NCBI GenBank assembly: GCA_009840005.1
Contig: VXOR01000094.1
Location: forward strand, 1-25,980
Origin: Gemmatimonadota bacterium
GTDB taxonomy: Bacteria; Latescibacterota; UBA2968; UBA8231
Direction of reading: 5' to 3'
DNA: 25,980 nucleotides
The position numbers and the translations under genes were made by a program. Each line of letters opens with the position of its first letter. The stretch's first letter is position 1. The notes beneath the pieces are model-generated. The model saw nothing but the letters and a program-made list of their open reading frames with translations. It ran no database searches and was not told the DNA's origin. This document shows positions 14,114 to 21,827 of the stretch, in pieces.

Positions 14114-16179
14114 GACGTGCGCTACGCATCGGCATGGTCTTGGCTGTGTTCCTCGTCTTGGGGACCGGGTTGGGTGTGGTTCTCTTAGAGAAAAAGCTGG
14201 GCGTGGGGTACGTAATCCAGTTCATAGCCCCTAACTTGCCCAGCCTGCCCACCGATCCGCACGAATTGGGCATTCGTCCCGGCACGGAAATGTACGCGGC
14301 TTCTGGCGAGCGCATCTACACCTTCAATCAGAGCCGCCAATGGGTGCGCCTCCAAGACATCAGCCCCCACGTCGTGCAAGCGCTCATCGCCACGGAAGAC
14401 GCGCACTTTTACCACCACCGAGGCATCGACCTGCTGGCCATCGGCGGCGCGGTGCGCGACAACCTGCGCAAGGGCAGCATCACGCGCGGCGGCAGCACCT
14501 TGACCCAACAGCTCGTCAAGCGCCTGTTCTTTTCGCCGCAAAAAACCTTTGAACGCAAGCTATCGGAAGCACTCCTCGCCGTGCAGCTAGAGGCATTCTT
14601 TGCCGCCTCGTATCCAGACACCAACGCTGCCGGCCACCCCGCCTACAAAGATCGCCTCCTAGAGCTGTACCTCAACGAGGTCTTCTACGGCACCAACGCC
14701 TACGGCATTCACGATGCCGCGATCACCTTCTTCGATACGACCCCCGACTCGTTGAGCCTGGCCCGCGCCGCCATGCTCATCGGCCAGATCAACGCCCCGA
14801 CCGCGTACAACCCCCTGCGGCATCCCGAACGAGCCACCGAGCGGCTGCAACATGTGTTCGACCGCTTAGTCGCCAGCGGCTTCCTCCCCCCAGAGACGCG
14901 CCGAGATTACGCTGCTATCCGCGCCGAAGACCTCATCAACCCCGGCTACCCGCCCCGCAACCCAGTGCCCTATTGGGTCGAAGCCATCAACGCAGAAATC
15001 GTCCAGCAGTGGGGACCGGCAGCTTTGCACTACGGAAGCCTGAAGGTCTATACCACCTTGGACATTGCGATGCAAGATGCGGCCGAAGAAGCCGTGGCCA
15101 AGGGTCTGGTCCAGTTGGATGAGCGGCTAGGGTTTAAGCCCTATGCGGAAGCGTCGATGGCCGAGCGTCCGGCTTACGTCCAAGGCGCGTTGGTGTGCCT
15201 ATCGCCGACCGGGAAAGTGCTGGCTATGGTCGGGGGCCGGGACATTTTCGTCAGTTACTACAACCGTGCGCTCACCGCTCGCCGCCAGCCCGGCTCTGGC
15301 TTTAAGCCGATAGCCTATCTAGCAGCTTTGGAAGCGGGCGAGATCAGCCCGATCACTGTCTTTGACGACGAGCCGCGCACCTATATCGACAACGGGAAAA
15401 AGTGGCAACCGCGCAATTACGGCGGCCGCTACTTGGGGCAGACGACCGCGGCTTGGGCCTTAGTCCGCTCGGCCAACTCCACGGCCATACAAATTTCCGA
15501 GTTGGTCGGCCCGGAGCACGTCGTCGAGACAGCCCACCGCTTGGGATTTGCTGGGCCAGTAGGAGCTTACAAAAGCATAGCCTTGGGCGTGGCCGAAGTT
15601 ACCGTGTTAGAAATGGCCGCGGCGTACGGGATTTTCGCCAACTACGGCTTGCAAGTAAAGCCAACCTTGATAGAGCGGATCGTCGATGACAACGACCAGC
15701 CAATTTTTACTCACCAACCGCAGATTCGCCAAGCCATCGCACCCGACCTCGCCGCACAGATGGTCCACCTCTTGCGCCAAACCGTGGACCGCGGCACCGG
15801 TCACCAAGTGCGCCAGCGCGGCTTCGCGCGGCCAGCCGCTGGCAAGACCGGCACGACCAACGACAATACCGACGCTTGGTTTACTGGCTTCACGCCGGAC
15901 TTAATCGCCAGCGTCTGGGTGGGGTTCGACGAGCGCGGCACCCATAAGCTGGTAGATACGCGCGGGGTGCAAATCACCGGCGGCAACGGAGCCGTGCCCA
16001 TTTGGACGGATTTTATGATTGCGGTAAATGAAGGACTGCCAGAAAAGGATTTTGACGTGCCCGAGGATGTGATGATCTACAGCGTGGATCCCCGCACCGG
16101 CGAGGTGAGTTCAGAGCCCAACGAGGACGAGGAGCAACCGCTGTCCGTAGCCCTGCGACGCGGCGAGCGGCCCAACTAA
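14110..16179 (+). CDS. Class A penicillin-binding protein (PBP1A-like)
   Basis: A 689-residue bifunctional peptidoglycan synthase of the inner membrane. A transmembrane segment (about 8-25) is followed by the GT51 glycosyltransferase domain, with catalytic E96 in ATEDAHFYHHRGID, RGGSTLTQQLVKRLFF (127-141), and ERKLSEALLAVQLE. The transpeptidase domain has all three motifs: SGFK (S396, K399), SAN (454-456) and KTG (579-581). It resembles PBP1A rather than PBP1B in layout, but I do not assign a gene name. It shares ATGA with the preceding unknown gene, and its stop is 3 bases from the convergent SelA-like gene. Confidence 0.95.
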   Translation: MRRALRIGMVLAVFLVLGTGLGVVLLEKKLGVGYVIQFIAPNLPSLPTDPHELGIRPGTEMYAASGERIYTFNQSRQWVRLQDISPHVVQALIATEDAHFYHHRGIDLLAIGGAVRDNLRKGSITRGGSTLTQQLVKRLFFSPQKTFERKLSEALLAVQLEAFFAASYPDTNAAGHPAYKDRLLELYLNEVFYGTNAYGIHDAAITFFDTTPDSLSLARAAMLIGQINAPTAYNPLRHPERATERLQHVFDRLVASGFLPPETRRDYAAIRAEDLINPGYPPRNPVPYWVEAINAEIVQQWGPAALHYGSLKVYTTLDIAMQDAAEEAVAKGLVQLDERLGFKPYAEASMAERPAYVQGALVCLSPTGKVLAMVGGRDIFVSYYNRALTARRQPGSGFKPIAYLAALEAGEISPITVFDDEPRTYIDNGKKWQPRNYGGRYLGQTTAAWALVRSANSTAIQISELVGPEHVVETAHRLGFAGPVGAYKSIALGVAEVTVLEMAAAYGIFANYGLQVKPTLIERIVDDNDQPIFTHQPQIRQAIAPDLAAQMVHLLRQTVDRGTGHQVRQRGFARPAAGKTGTTNDNTDAWFTGFTPDLIASVWVGFDERGTHKLVDTRGVQITGGNGAVPIWTDFMIAVNEGLPEKDFDVPEDVMIYSVDPRTGEVSSEPNEDEEQPLSVALRRGERPN

Positions 16180-16182
16180 CCA

Positions 16183-17289
16183 CTAACCAACTGCGGCCAA
16201 AACCTCCCCCACCCGCCGCGCTACAATATCTTCCTCGCCCGGCTCCATCATATAGGGATTGATTCCAAAGCCGTTTTCGTGGGCTGGTACTTCGATTCGC
16301 GGTTGGCCAGCCGATAGTTGACGCGCCAGTTCGTGGCCACTGAGAGCTAGCTTTTCTCGATCCCAGCGCACCGCCAAGTTCGGCGCAACATTCGAGCGCC
16401 CGGGCTGGTTGACCTGCGTCGCCACCGAAGGAAACGGCTCCACTGCCGCCGCTATCACCGCGAGCCGCCGCTCCCACTCCCGCCATTCGGCCGCATGGTC
16501 GCGCACCACCCACTGCTCCACCGCGGCCAACAACCCCATGATTTCTTCCTTGCCCGCCTTCATCGGCCTCCCCAGCGCGTGGTGCGGTGCCCCATTGAGG
16601 AAGGCCGCCTGCAACAGTCCCTTGCGCCCCAAGACCAAGCCCGACGCCTGCGGCCCGCGCAGGCACTTGCCGCCCGAATAGGCCACTGCATCGGCCCCCT
16701 GCTCCAGATACCAGTTGGGCACGTCCGGTCGCTCGGCCGCGGCATCGACAAACGTCGGCACGCCGTGCCGCTGCCCAGCCGCTGCCATATCCGCTACCGA
16801 GATAGGCCCTCGCTCGGCCGCATCGCCAAACACCAACAGCATGGCCGTGCGCTCCGACAGGGCCGCTTCTAGGTCGGCGAGCGTCTCCACCTCGACCATT
16901 TCGACGCCGACCATGCGCACGGCGTGATCGTACCCGTGGCGGTGACTCGGCTGGACGAGGACTTGGTTTTTCATGCCCGTAGTATCGGGCAGCCGCGCCA
17001 TCTTCTCTCGATCCGTGCCGGCCACGCAAGCGGCCGTAACTTGGCACAACGCCGCGGCGCAACCGTTAGTAACAAGCCCCCACTCGCACTGCATCAACTC
17101 GCCGATGCGCACTCCGACAGCTTCCATCAACTCGTCGAGGTGGACGTATTGCTTGGAGGCCTCGACCATGGCCTGCCGCACTTGCGGCAAAATTAACGAG
17201 CCGCTGATGATGGTATAGGTCCCCTGACAATTGATCAGAGGACGCACGCCGAGGCTTTCGTAGGTTGGATACGCTAGGGTATCACTCAT
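16183..17289 (-). CDS. SelA-like PLP-dependent enzyme
   Basis: A 368-residue fold-type I PLP enzyme of the SelA/DgaE group (L-seryl-tRNA selenium transferase-like). The opening SLGVRPLINCQGTYTIISGS is the group's signature. D182 in TFVDAAAE and the cofactor lysine K208 in YSGGKCLRGPQASGLVLG are present. The length is shorter than true SelA (about 460), and no selB or tRNA-Sec is nearby. A lyase or ammonia-lyase acting on an amino acid or amino sugar acid is therefore more probable than selenocysteine synthesis. It is the last gene of a minus-strand operon, 65 bases after the aminotransferase gene, preceded by AGGA. Confidence 0.8.
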   Translation of the reverse strand: MSDTLAYPTYESLGVRPLINCQGTYTIISGSLILPQVRQAMVEASKQYVHLDELMEAVGVRIGELMQCEWGLVTNGCAAALCQVTAACVAGTDREKMARLPDTTGMKNQVLVQPSHRHGYDHAVRMVGVEMVEVETLADLEAALSERTAMLLVFGDAAERGPISVADMAAAGQRHGVPTFVDAAAERPDVPNWYLEQGADAVAYSGGKCLRGPQASGLVLGRKGLLQAAFLNGAPHHALGRPMKAGKEEIMGLLAAVEQWVVRDHAAEWREWERRLAVIAAAVEPFPSVATQVNQPGRSNVAPNLAVRWDREKLALSGHELARQLSAGQPRIEVPAHENGFGINPYMMEPGEEDIVARRVGEVLAAVG

Positions 17290-17354
17290 CAGGAGTCCTT
17301 TCTACAGAGACGCCAGCCGATCGAACTATCCATCCTCTCGGTGCCTTTAATAGG

Positions 17355-18578
17355 TCAAAACAAATCGTCCGCATAGCCGGCCAAATAATACTCCAGCGCC
17401 GCCATACCCGCGCTAGTATCCACGCTGGCTCCCTCGTGCGCTAGGGCACCGCCCAAAGCGTGCAGCACGCGAAACAAGTGAGGTGCTCGGCACTGCTCGC
17501 CCATCTGGCCGATGCGCACAATGTCGAGGCCAAAGGCCCCGGAGATTTCGACGTGGAAGCGGTTTGACATATCGGCGCGCACTCGGGCGCTATCTATCCC
17601 AGCGGGCACTTGGATTGCCACCACCGAGTTGAGGCGAATGCGACGCGGCGCGGCCAGCACCAGTCCCATCTTCTCAATACCAGCTTGCAGGGCCAGCGAC
17701 GAGTGCCGATGCCGCGCAAAGCGGCGCTCCAGCGTTTCCTCGCAGACCAGCCGCAGGGCCTCGTGCAACGCCAACAGCCCCGAGACCGGGGCCGTGTAGT
17801 GGTACTGGTGTTGCTGCCAAAAGTTTTCTGCCCGCAGTGCGTCCAAACACCAGTGCGGCTTAGGACCGGGATGCTGTTGCACCTGCTCCCAAGCCGCGTC
17901 GGAAAAGGCAATCAGCGCCACGCCCGGCAGCGCCGACAGCCCTTTCTGACTGCCCGTGATAACCACGTCAACACCCCAAGCGTCCTTTTCCAACGGCATG
18001 GTGCTCAAGGTGCAGACCGCATCTACTACTGCCAGCGCCCCGTGCTCGCGGCACAAGCGGGCAATCGCCGGTAGCTCGGTCGTACAGACGCCGCTGGAGG
18101 TCTCGCCCTGCACCATCGTCACCACGTCGTAGTGCTGACTCTTGAGCCGCTCGGCAACGCGCTCGGCGCAGACAGCTTGCCCTTCCGGCACGGATAGCAC
18201 TTCGACCTCCGCCCCCACGCCAGCCGCCATCTCGGCAAAGCGCCCGCTAAACCACCCATTTTGCAGCACCAAGGCGCGACGCCCCGGCCACAGCAAATTG
18301 CCCATCGCCATCTCCATGGCCGCTGACGCTGGTCCCCCAATTCCCAAGATGTGCTCGTCGGCCGTCTGAAAGGCATAGCCAGCCAACTGCTTGATGTGCT
18401 CGACCAGCCGATCCATCGTCGGCCCCAAGTGGTTGATAACCATGCCGCCCGCCCGCGCAACCTCCGCCTCCACCGGTACCGGCCCAGCCCCCATCAACAG
18501 CAGCGGCTCGGCTGGAAGAAACTGGTCCAACGGTGGCAACTCAGGGGGCGCTATGCCACACGACTCTACATTCCCCAT
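17355..18578 (-). CDS. Class V aminotransferase (alanine/serine-glyoxylate type)
   Basis: A 407-residue PLP enzyme of the alanine-glyoxylate / serine-glyoxylate aminotransferase family. LLLMGAGPVPV is the typical start, followed by INHLGPTMDRLVEHIK, GIGGPASAAMEMA, ETSSGV (159-164), D186 in VVDAVC, and the cofactor lysine K212 in ITGSQKGLSALPGV. Substrates cannot be distinguished from sequence alone; transamination between alanine or serine and glyoxylate is likely. It is 23 bases downstream of lpdA. The ATG at 18578 follows a short tandem AATTAGGA repeat that supplies AGGA at fair spacing. Confidence 0.88.
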   Translation of the reverse strand: MGNVESCGIAPPELPPLDQFLPAEPLLLMGAGPVPVEAEVARAGGMVINHLGPTMDRLVEHIKQLAGYAFQTADEHILGIGGPASAAMEMAMGNLLWPGRRALVLQNGWFSGRFAEMAAGVGAEVEVLSVPEGQAVCAERVAERLKSQHYDVVTMVQGETSSGVCTTELPAIARLCREHGALAVVDAVCTLSTMPLEKDAWGVDVVITGSQKGLSALPGVALIAFSDAAWEQVQQHPGPKPHWCLDALRAENFWQQHQYHYTAPVSGLLALHEALRLVCEETLERRFARHRHSSLALQAGIEKMGLVLAAPRRIRLNSVVAIQVPAGIDSARVRADMSNRFHVEISGAFGLDIVRIGQMGEQCRAPHLFRVLHALGGALAHEGASVDTSAGMAALEYYLAGYADDLF

Positions 18579-18601
18579 TCCTAATTCCTAATTCTTAATT
18601 T

Positions 18602-20020
18602 CTAGTAGTTAATCGCCTCGCCAAACGCCTGTCCGGCCGCTTCCATCACGGCCTCGGACAGCGTCGGATGGGCGTGACAGGTCAGCAACAGCTCTTCATA
18701 CGTGGCTTCGAGCCGGAGGGCCAGCGTCAATTCGGCGATCAATTCCGTGGCCTCGGCCCCCAGAATGGCCCCACCCAACAACTCGCCGTAGCGCGCGTCA
18801 AAAACCAACTTGACCAGCCCTTCGGTCTCCCCGGCCGCTTGCCCTTTGCCACTAGCTGCAAACGGAAAGCGCCCGACCTTGACGTCGTACCCAGCTTCGC
18901 GCGCTTGGCTTTCGCTCAGGCCGACGCTGGCTACTTGCGGCTGGCAATAGATGCAGTTGGGCACTTGGCTCGGGTCCAAAGTGGGACGGTCGCGGCCCGC
19001 TATAAACTCCACGGCCGCAATCCCTTCCTGCGCGGCTGCGTGCGCCAACAGCGGCGGGCCAGCCACATCGCCAATCGCGTAGATGCCCTTGGCGCTGGTC
19101 TGCATCCGCTCATCAATCACAATCGCGCCGTCGCGGGTGCGGATACCCAGCGCTTCCAGCCCCAGTCCCTCGATATTGCCCTCGACGCCAGTGGCAACCA
19201 GCACTCGCTCCACTCTCCGCGTCTTTTGCTCCTCACCGACCGACCCGACTGAGCTTGTCGAAGTCCGGTAGCGCAACGAGACCGCGCGCTTTTGTTTTTT
19301 GACCTCCTCGACCCGGGCTCCGGTCACCACTTCGATTCCCTGCCGCGTCAAGCTCTCGGCCAGTCCCGCAGCGATTTCCTCGTCTTCGCGCGGCAAGACC
19401 TGGGGCAGGGCTTCCAACAGCAGCACCTTGCTACCAAAGGCGCGATAGAAATAGGCGAATTCTACGCCAATGGCTCCGGCCCCGATGATGGCGAGGGAAG
19501 CGGGCTGTTTGGCGACGATCATGGCCTCGCGGCTGGCGATGATCCGCTCGCCGTCGAATTCCACGCCTGGAATGGATTTGGGGCGGGCACCAGTGGCCAG
19601 CACCACGTGCGCGGCGTCCAGTTCGGCCACGACCTCGCCGTCGCCGTCCTCAACCGCGACTTGGCGGCTGGGCGTCAACCGGCCCCTGCCAGCGAACACC
19701 TCGACTTGGTTCTTCTGCATCAGATAGGCCACGCCTTTGGACAACTGCGCTGCTACCTGGCGGCTCCGACTAATGACCGCATCCCAATCCACTGCGGGCT
19801 TATCAACGCGCAAGCCGAACTCCTCGGCGCGCAAGAAAAGCTGGTACACTTCGGCTTGCTTGAGCAGGGCCTTGGTGGGAATGCAGCCCCAATTGAGACA
19901 GGTGCCGCCCAACTCGGCGTCTTCAATCAGCGCGGTTTTTAACCCCAACTGCCGCGCGCGAATGGCGGCTGAATACCCACCTGGGCCACCGCCGATAACT
20001 ACCACATCATACGCTGCCAT
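18602..20020 (-). CDS. lpdA: Dihydrolipoyl dehydrogenase
   Basis: A 472-residue flavoprotein that reoxidises lipoyl groups of 2-oxo acid dehydrogenases or the glycine cleavage system with NAD+. It has VVIGGGPGGY for FAD, GGTCLNWGCIPTK (38-50) with the redox cysteines C41 and C46, IIGAGAIGVEFA (NAD site), AIGDVAG, and the catalytic pair H451 and E456 in HAHPTLSE. Residues about 251-266 (YRTSTSSVGSVGEEQ) are extra relative to normal family members. They are encoded by half a copy of the palindromic element found in rnhA, inserted in frame in a surface hairpin. First gene of the operon with the aminotransferase and the SelA-like gene. Confidence 0.93.
   Translation of the reverse strand: MAAYDVVVIGGGPGGYSAAIRARQLGLKTALIEDAELGGTCLNWGCIPTKALLKQAEVYQLFLRAEEFGLRVDKPAVDWDAVISRSRQVAAQLSKGVAYLMQKNQVEVFAGRGRLTPSRQVAVEDGDGEVVAELDAAHVVLATGARPKSIPGVEFDGERIIASREAMIVAKQPASLAIIGAGAIGVEFAYFYRAFGSKVLLLEALPQVLPREDEEIAAGLAESLTRQGIEVVTGARVEEVKKQKRAVSLRYRTSTSSVGSVGEEQKTRRVERVLVATGVEGNIEGLGLEALGIRTRDGAIVIDERMQTSAKGIYAIGDVAGPPLLAHAAAQEGIAAVEFIAGRDRPTLDPSQVPNCIYCQPQVASVGLSESQAREAGYDVKVGRFPFAASGKGQAAGETEGLVKLVFDARYGELLGGAILGAEATELIAELTLALRLEATYEELLLTCHAHPTLSEAVMEAAGQAFGEAINY
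19236..19267 (-). repeat. Half copy of the coding palindromic element (in lpdA)
   Basis: Read on the minus strand, ACTTCGACAAGCTCAGTCG matches the second half of the rnhA copy at 20336-20384 at 16 of 19 positions. It is read in the same frame as that copy (TSTSSVGS against ASASSVES). It adds about 12-15 residues to the protein between the strands before VERVLVATG. Confidence 0.6.
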
Positions 20021-20038
20021 ATTGCATTTTCTTTCTAG

Positions 20039-20168
20039 TTGACGTTACGCATTGTAGGGGCAACCCTTGTGGTTGCCCTCTTGGGATCCCGCTGGCTCGC
20101 CGGGTCGCTTGGGCGCCCACAAGGGACGCCCCTACACGGACCGGTTCGGCGCAGATGCGTAACGTCAA
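20039..20168. mobile_element. MITE-like intergenic element with 14-base terminal inverted repeats (copy 1)
   Basis: TTGACGTTACGCAT at 20039-20052 and ATGCGTAACGTCAA at 20155-20168 are perfect inverted repeats bounding 130 bases with no gene. Inside, TGTAGGGGC (20053-20061) pairs with GCCCCTACA (20128-20136), and GGGCAACC/GGTTGCCC (20058-20078) forms a hairpin. It fills most of the gap between the divergent lpdA and rnhA genes. The ends are shared with the elements at 21669 and 25869, but the core differs. No transposase is encoded, so it would have to be moved in trans, if mobile at all. Confidence 0.65.
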
Positions 20169-20313
20169 TCATAAAATTCAAAAGAATCCCCTAATGTAAA
20201 AGCAATCACCTTGGGCACAAATGGGACCTGTGCATACCCGCCTCGATTGCCGCCGCCCGCACCATGTTTTATTCTAGCAAACTAGCGGCTCACCTTAAAC
20301 AAAGGCAATTCCA

Positions 20314-20898
20314 GTGCTACAACAGCAATTCAATCCTTCGGCTGAGCTCAGGGCTTCGGCGAGCTCAGTCGAGTCGTCGAAGCCTGTGCAAACTGTGACC
20401 ATTTTCACCGACGGTGCCTGTTCGTTTAACCCAGGAGGACCAGGCGGCTGGGCAGCGCGGCTGCTCTACGGTGATGGCCGCGTCGTGGAGTTGGGCGGCT
20501 TCGTCCCGGAGACGACCAACAATCGCATGGAGTTGCAAGCAGCCATCGAAGGTCTCCGCGCCGTCTTTCGGCTGAGCTCAGGCGTTCGGCGAGCTCAGCC
20601 GAGCCGTCGAAGCCCATCCGACATCGCTATCACGCTCGTTACGGACAGCGAGTATCTGCGCAAGGGTATTACCGAGTGGATTCACGGCTGGAAGCGGCGG
20701 AGCTGGCTCACCGCCGCCAAAAAGCCCGTGCTCAACCAAGACCTGTGGCGCACCCTAGACCAACTCAATACGCCCGCTATCCAGTGGCAGTACACCCCAG
20801 GCCACGCTGGCGACCCAGACAACGAACGCTGCGACCAAATCGCCCAAGCATTTTCGCGCGGGGAGACGCCTTCCCTGCATCACGACCGAAAGGATTGA
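20314..20898 (+). CDS. rnhA: Ribonuclease HI with two in-frame element insertions
   Basis: A 194-residue RNase HI, longer than the usual 145-155, which cuts RNA of RNA-DNA hybrids. Catalytic residues are D33 in FTDGACSFNPGG, E73 in NNRMELQAA, D111 in LVTDSEY and D174 in NERCD, with H164 in TPGHAGD. The handle region GITEWIHGWKRRSW and KKPVLNQDLW is present. The extra length comes from two copies of one 49-base palindromic element: residues 8-24 at the N-terminus, and 85-101 between the catalytic E and D strands. All catalytic residues are kept, so activity is plausible. The GTG at 20314 is chosen because AAAGG lies 8 bases before it; the first element follows directly. Confidence 0.9.
   Translation: MLQQQFNPSAELRASASSVESSKPVQTVTIFTDGACSFNPGGPGGWAARLLYGDGRVVELGGFVPETTNNRMELQAAIEGLRAVFRLSSGVRRAQPSRRSPSDIAITLVTDSEYLRKGITEWIHGWKRRSWLTAAKKPVLNQDLWRTLDQLNTPAIQWQYTPGHAGDPDNERCDQIAQAFSRGETPSLHHDRKD
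20336..20384 (+). repeat. Coding palindromic element, rnhA N-terminal copy (A)
   Basis: A 49-base element differing from the copy at 20566-20614 at 5 positions. It contains GGCTGAGCTC and GAGCTCAGTC, which form a hairpin. Read in frame it gives PSAELRASASSVESSKP, inserted right after the start of rnhA. Confidence 0.85.
20566..20614 (+). repeat. Coding palindromic element, rnhA internal copy (B)
   Basis: Same 49-base element, with perfect 12-base arms TCGGCTGAGCTC (20568-20579) and GAGCTCAGCCGA (20591-20602) around an 11-base loop. It encodes FRLSSGVRRAQPSRRSP, a different frame from copy A. It sits between the helix after the catalytic E73 and the strand with D111. Confidence 0.85.
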
Positions 20899-20900
20899 CC

Positions 20901-21671
20901 ATGCTCTACAGTCTGCTCTTCACCCTCGTCCTCGCTGGCTCTGCCAGCACCCAAGAGTCCACCCGCTTCCAAGCTGTGCCTGATGAGCTACCCATCTACC
21001 AAGTCCTCCGCACCAACGAGGGGATCCAAGTCGATGGCCGCTTAGACGAGGCCGACTGGCAAAACGCCGCGCCCATCGCCTTTGTAATGCCTTGGAGTGA
21101 TCTCGAAAAAGAGGAACCGCAATCCACGACTGCCCGCTTGCTCTGGGACGACGACAACCTCTACATCATCTACGAGTGCGTCGATCCGTATCTACATTCA
21201 GAAGTAACCGAGCACGACGGAGCAGTGTACCAAGAGGACGCCGTCGAAATTTTCGCCACCCCCAACATGGAAGTCCCCGGCAACTACTATGGCTATGAGA
21301 TGAACATCAACGGCACCCTGCTCGACTACATCGCCTTCCGCGGCGGCAAGGAGCGCACCAAGGCTATTCACCCGTCTTGGCAGAGCGAAGGCGTGGTCAT
21401 TGCCACGACTTACGACGGCACCCTCAACGACCACTCGGACACCGACCAAAGCTGGATTCTCGAAATCTCCATCCCCCACGACAACTTCCGCCACTTGGGT
21501 GGGCAGATCCCGCCCCAAGACGGCGACCAATGGCGCGCCGGACTCAACCGCACCAAGGGCTACCAAGGCCAGTTTGGGCTGTGGTCCGATACCGGCACAC
21601 CCAAGGCCGACTTCCACCGCGCCAACCGTTTCGGCATCCTCACCTTCTCTGCCGCCGCCGTCGGCCGCTGA
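20901..21671 (+). CDS. Secreted CBM9-like carbohydrate-binding protein
   Basis: A 256-residue protein. MLYSLLFTLVLAGSASTQES is a signal peptide, so the mature protein is exported. The rest is one family 9 carbohydrate-binding-like (CBM9/DOMON-type) beta domain: IQVDGRLDEADWQNAAPI, ARLLWDDDNLYIIYECVDP, EDAVEIFATPN, YYGYEMNINGTLLDY, and WILEISIPHDNF. Such domains bind sugars, or in related families heme or other ligands; the ligand is unknown. AAGGA is 6 bases before the ATG. The frame runs on upstream into rnhA but the signal peptide fixes the start. The stop TGA (21669-21671) is the first three bases of a repeat element, so the C-terminus has probably been set by its insertion. Confidence 0.83.
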   Translation: MLYSLLFTLVLAGSASTQESTRFQAVPDELPIYQVLRTNEGIQVDGRLDEADWQNAAPIAFVMPWSDLEKEEPQSTTARLLWDDDNLYIIYECVDPYLHSEVTEHDGAVYQEDAVEIFATPNMEVPGNYYGYEMNINGTLLDYIAFRGGKERTKAIHPSWQSEGVVIATTYDGTLNDHSDTDQSWILEISIPHDNFRHLGGQIPPQDGDQWRAGLNRTKGYQGQFGLWSDTGTPKADFHRANRFGILTFSAAAVGR

Positions 21672-21807
21672 TGTTACGCATCGCGTGTCCGGTGGCTGGT
21701 TTTCGTCCCGATTCCCGCTGGGAGCGCGGGCATCTTGCCGGCATCGAGAGCGAGACGCCCTTGATGCGACTATGGGGCGGTTTGAAACCGCCCCCTACGT
21801 AACGTCA
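21669..21807. mobile_element. MITE-like intergenic element (copy 2)
   Basis: It begins TGATGTTACGCA (21669) and ends TACGTAACGTCA (21807); the ends are inverted repeats of each other at 10 of 12 bases, and match those of copy 1. A nearly perfect palindrome, GGGGCGGTTT/AAACCGCCCC, lies at the right end. The first about 65 bases are close to the element at 25869. It fills the gap between the CBM9-like gene and the histidine kinase gene, so it carries or displaces the latter's promoter region. Confidence 0.65.
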
Positions 21808-21827
21808 ATTCATACGTTGTACAGCCC

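Noticed and set aside
16013..17062. A 349-codon minus-strand frame overlapping the SelA-like gene
   Set aside because: It is a +1 shadow of the SelA-like gene with extreme Gly/Arg content and no motifs.
16183..17289. True selenocysteine synthase SelA
   Set aside because: Too short for SelA and without selB, selD or tRNA-Sec nearby; the SelA-like lyase group fits better.
19292..19942. A 216-codon plus-strand frame opposite lpdA
   Set aside because: It lies wholly within the well-supported dihydrolipoyl dehydrogenase gene; its sequence is not family-like and no ribosome site precedes it.
20058..20078. Terminator for lpdA or rnhA from the GGGCAACC/GGTTGCCC hairpin
   Set aside because: It lies upstream of both divergent genes, has no T-run, and belongs to the repeat element.
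20336..20614. CRISPR-like array from the repeated element in rnhA
   Set aside because: Only two full copies, a spacing unlike spacers, and the sequence between them encodes conserved RNase HI residues.
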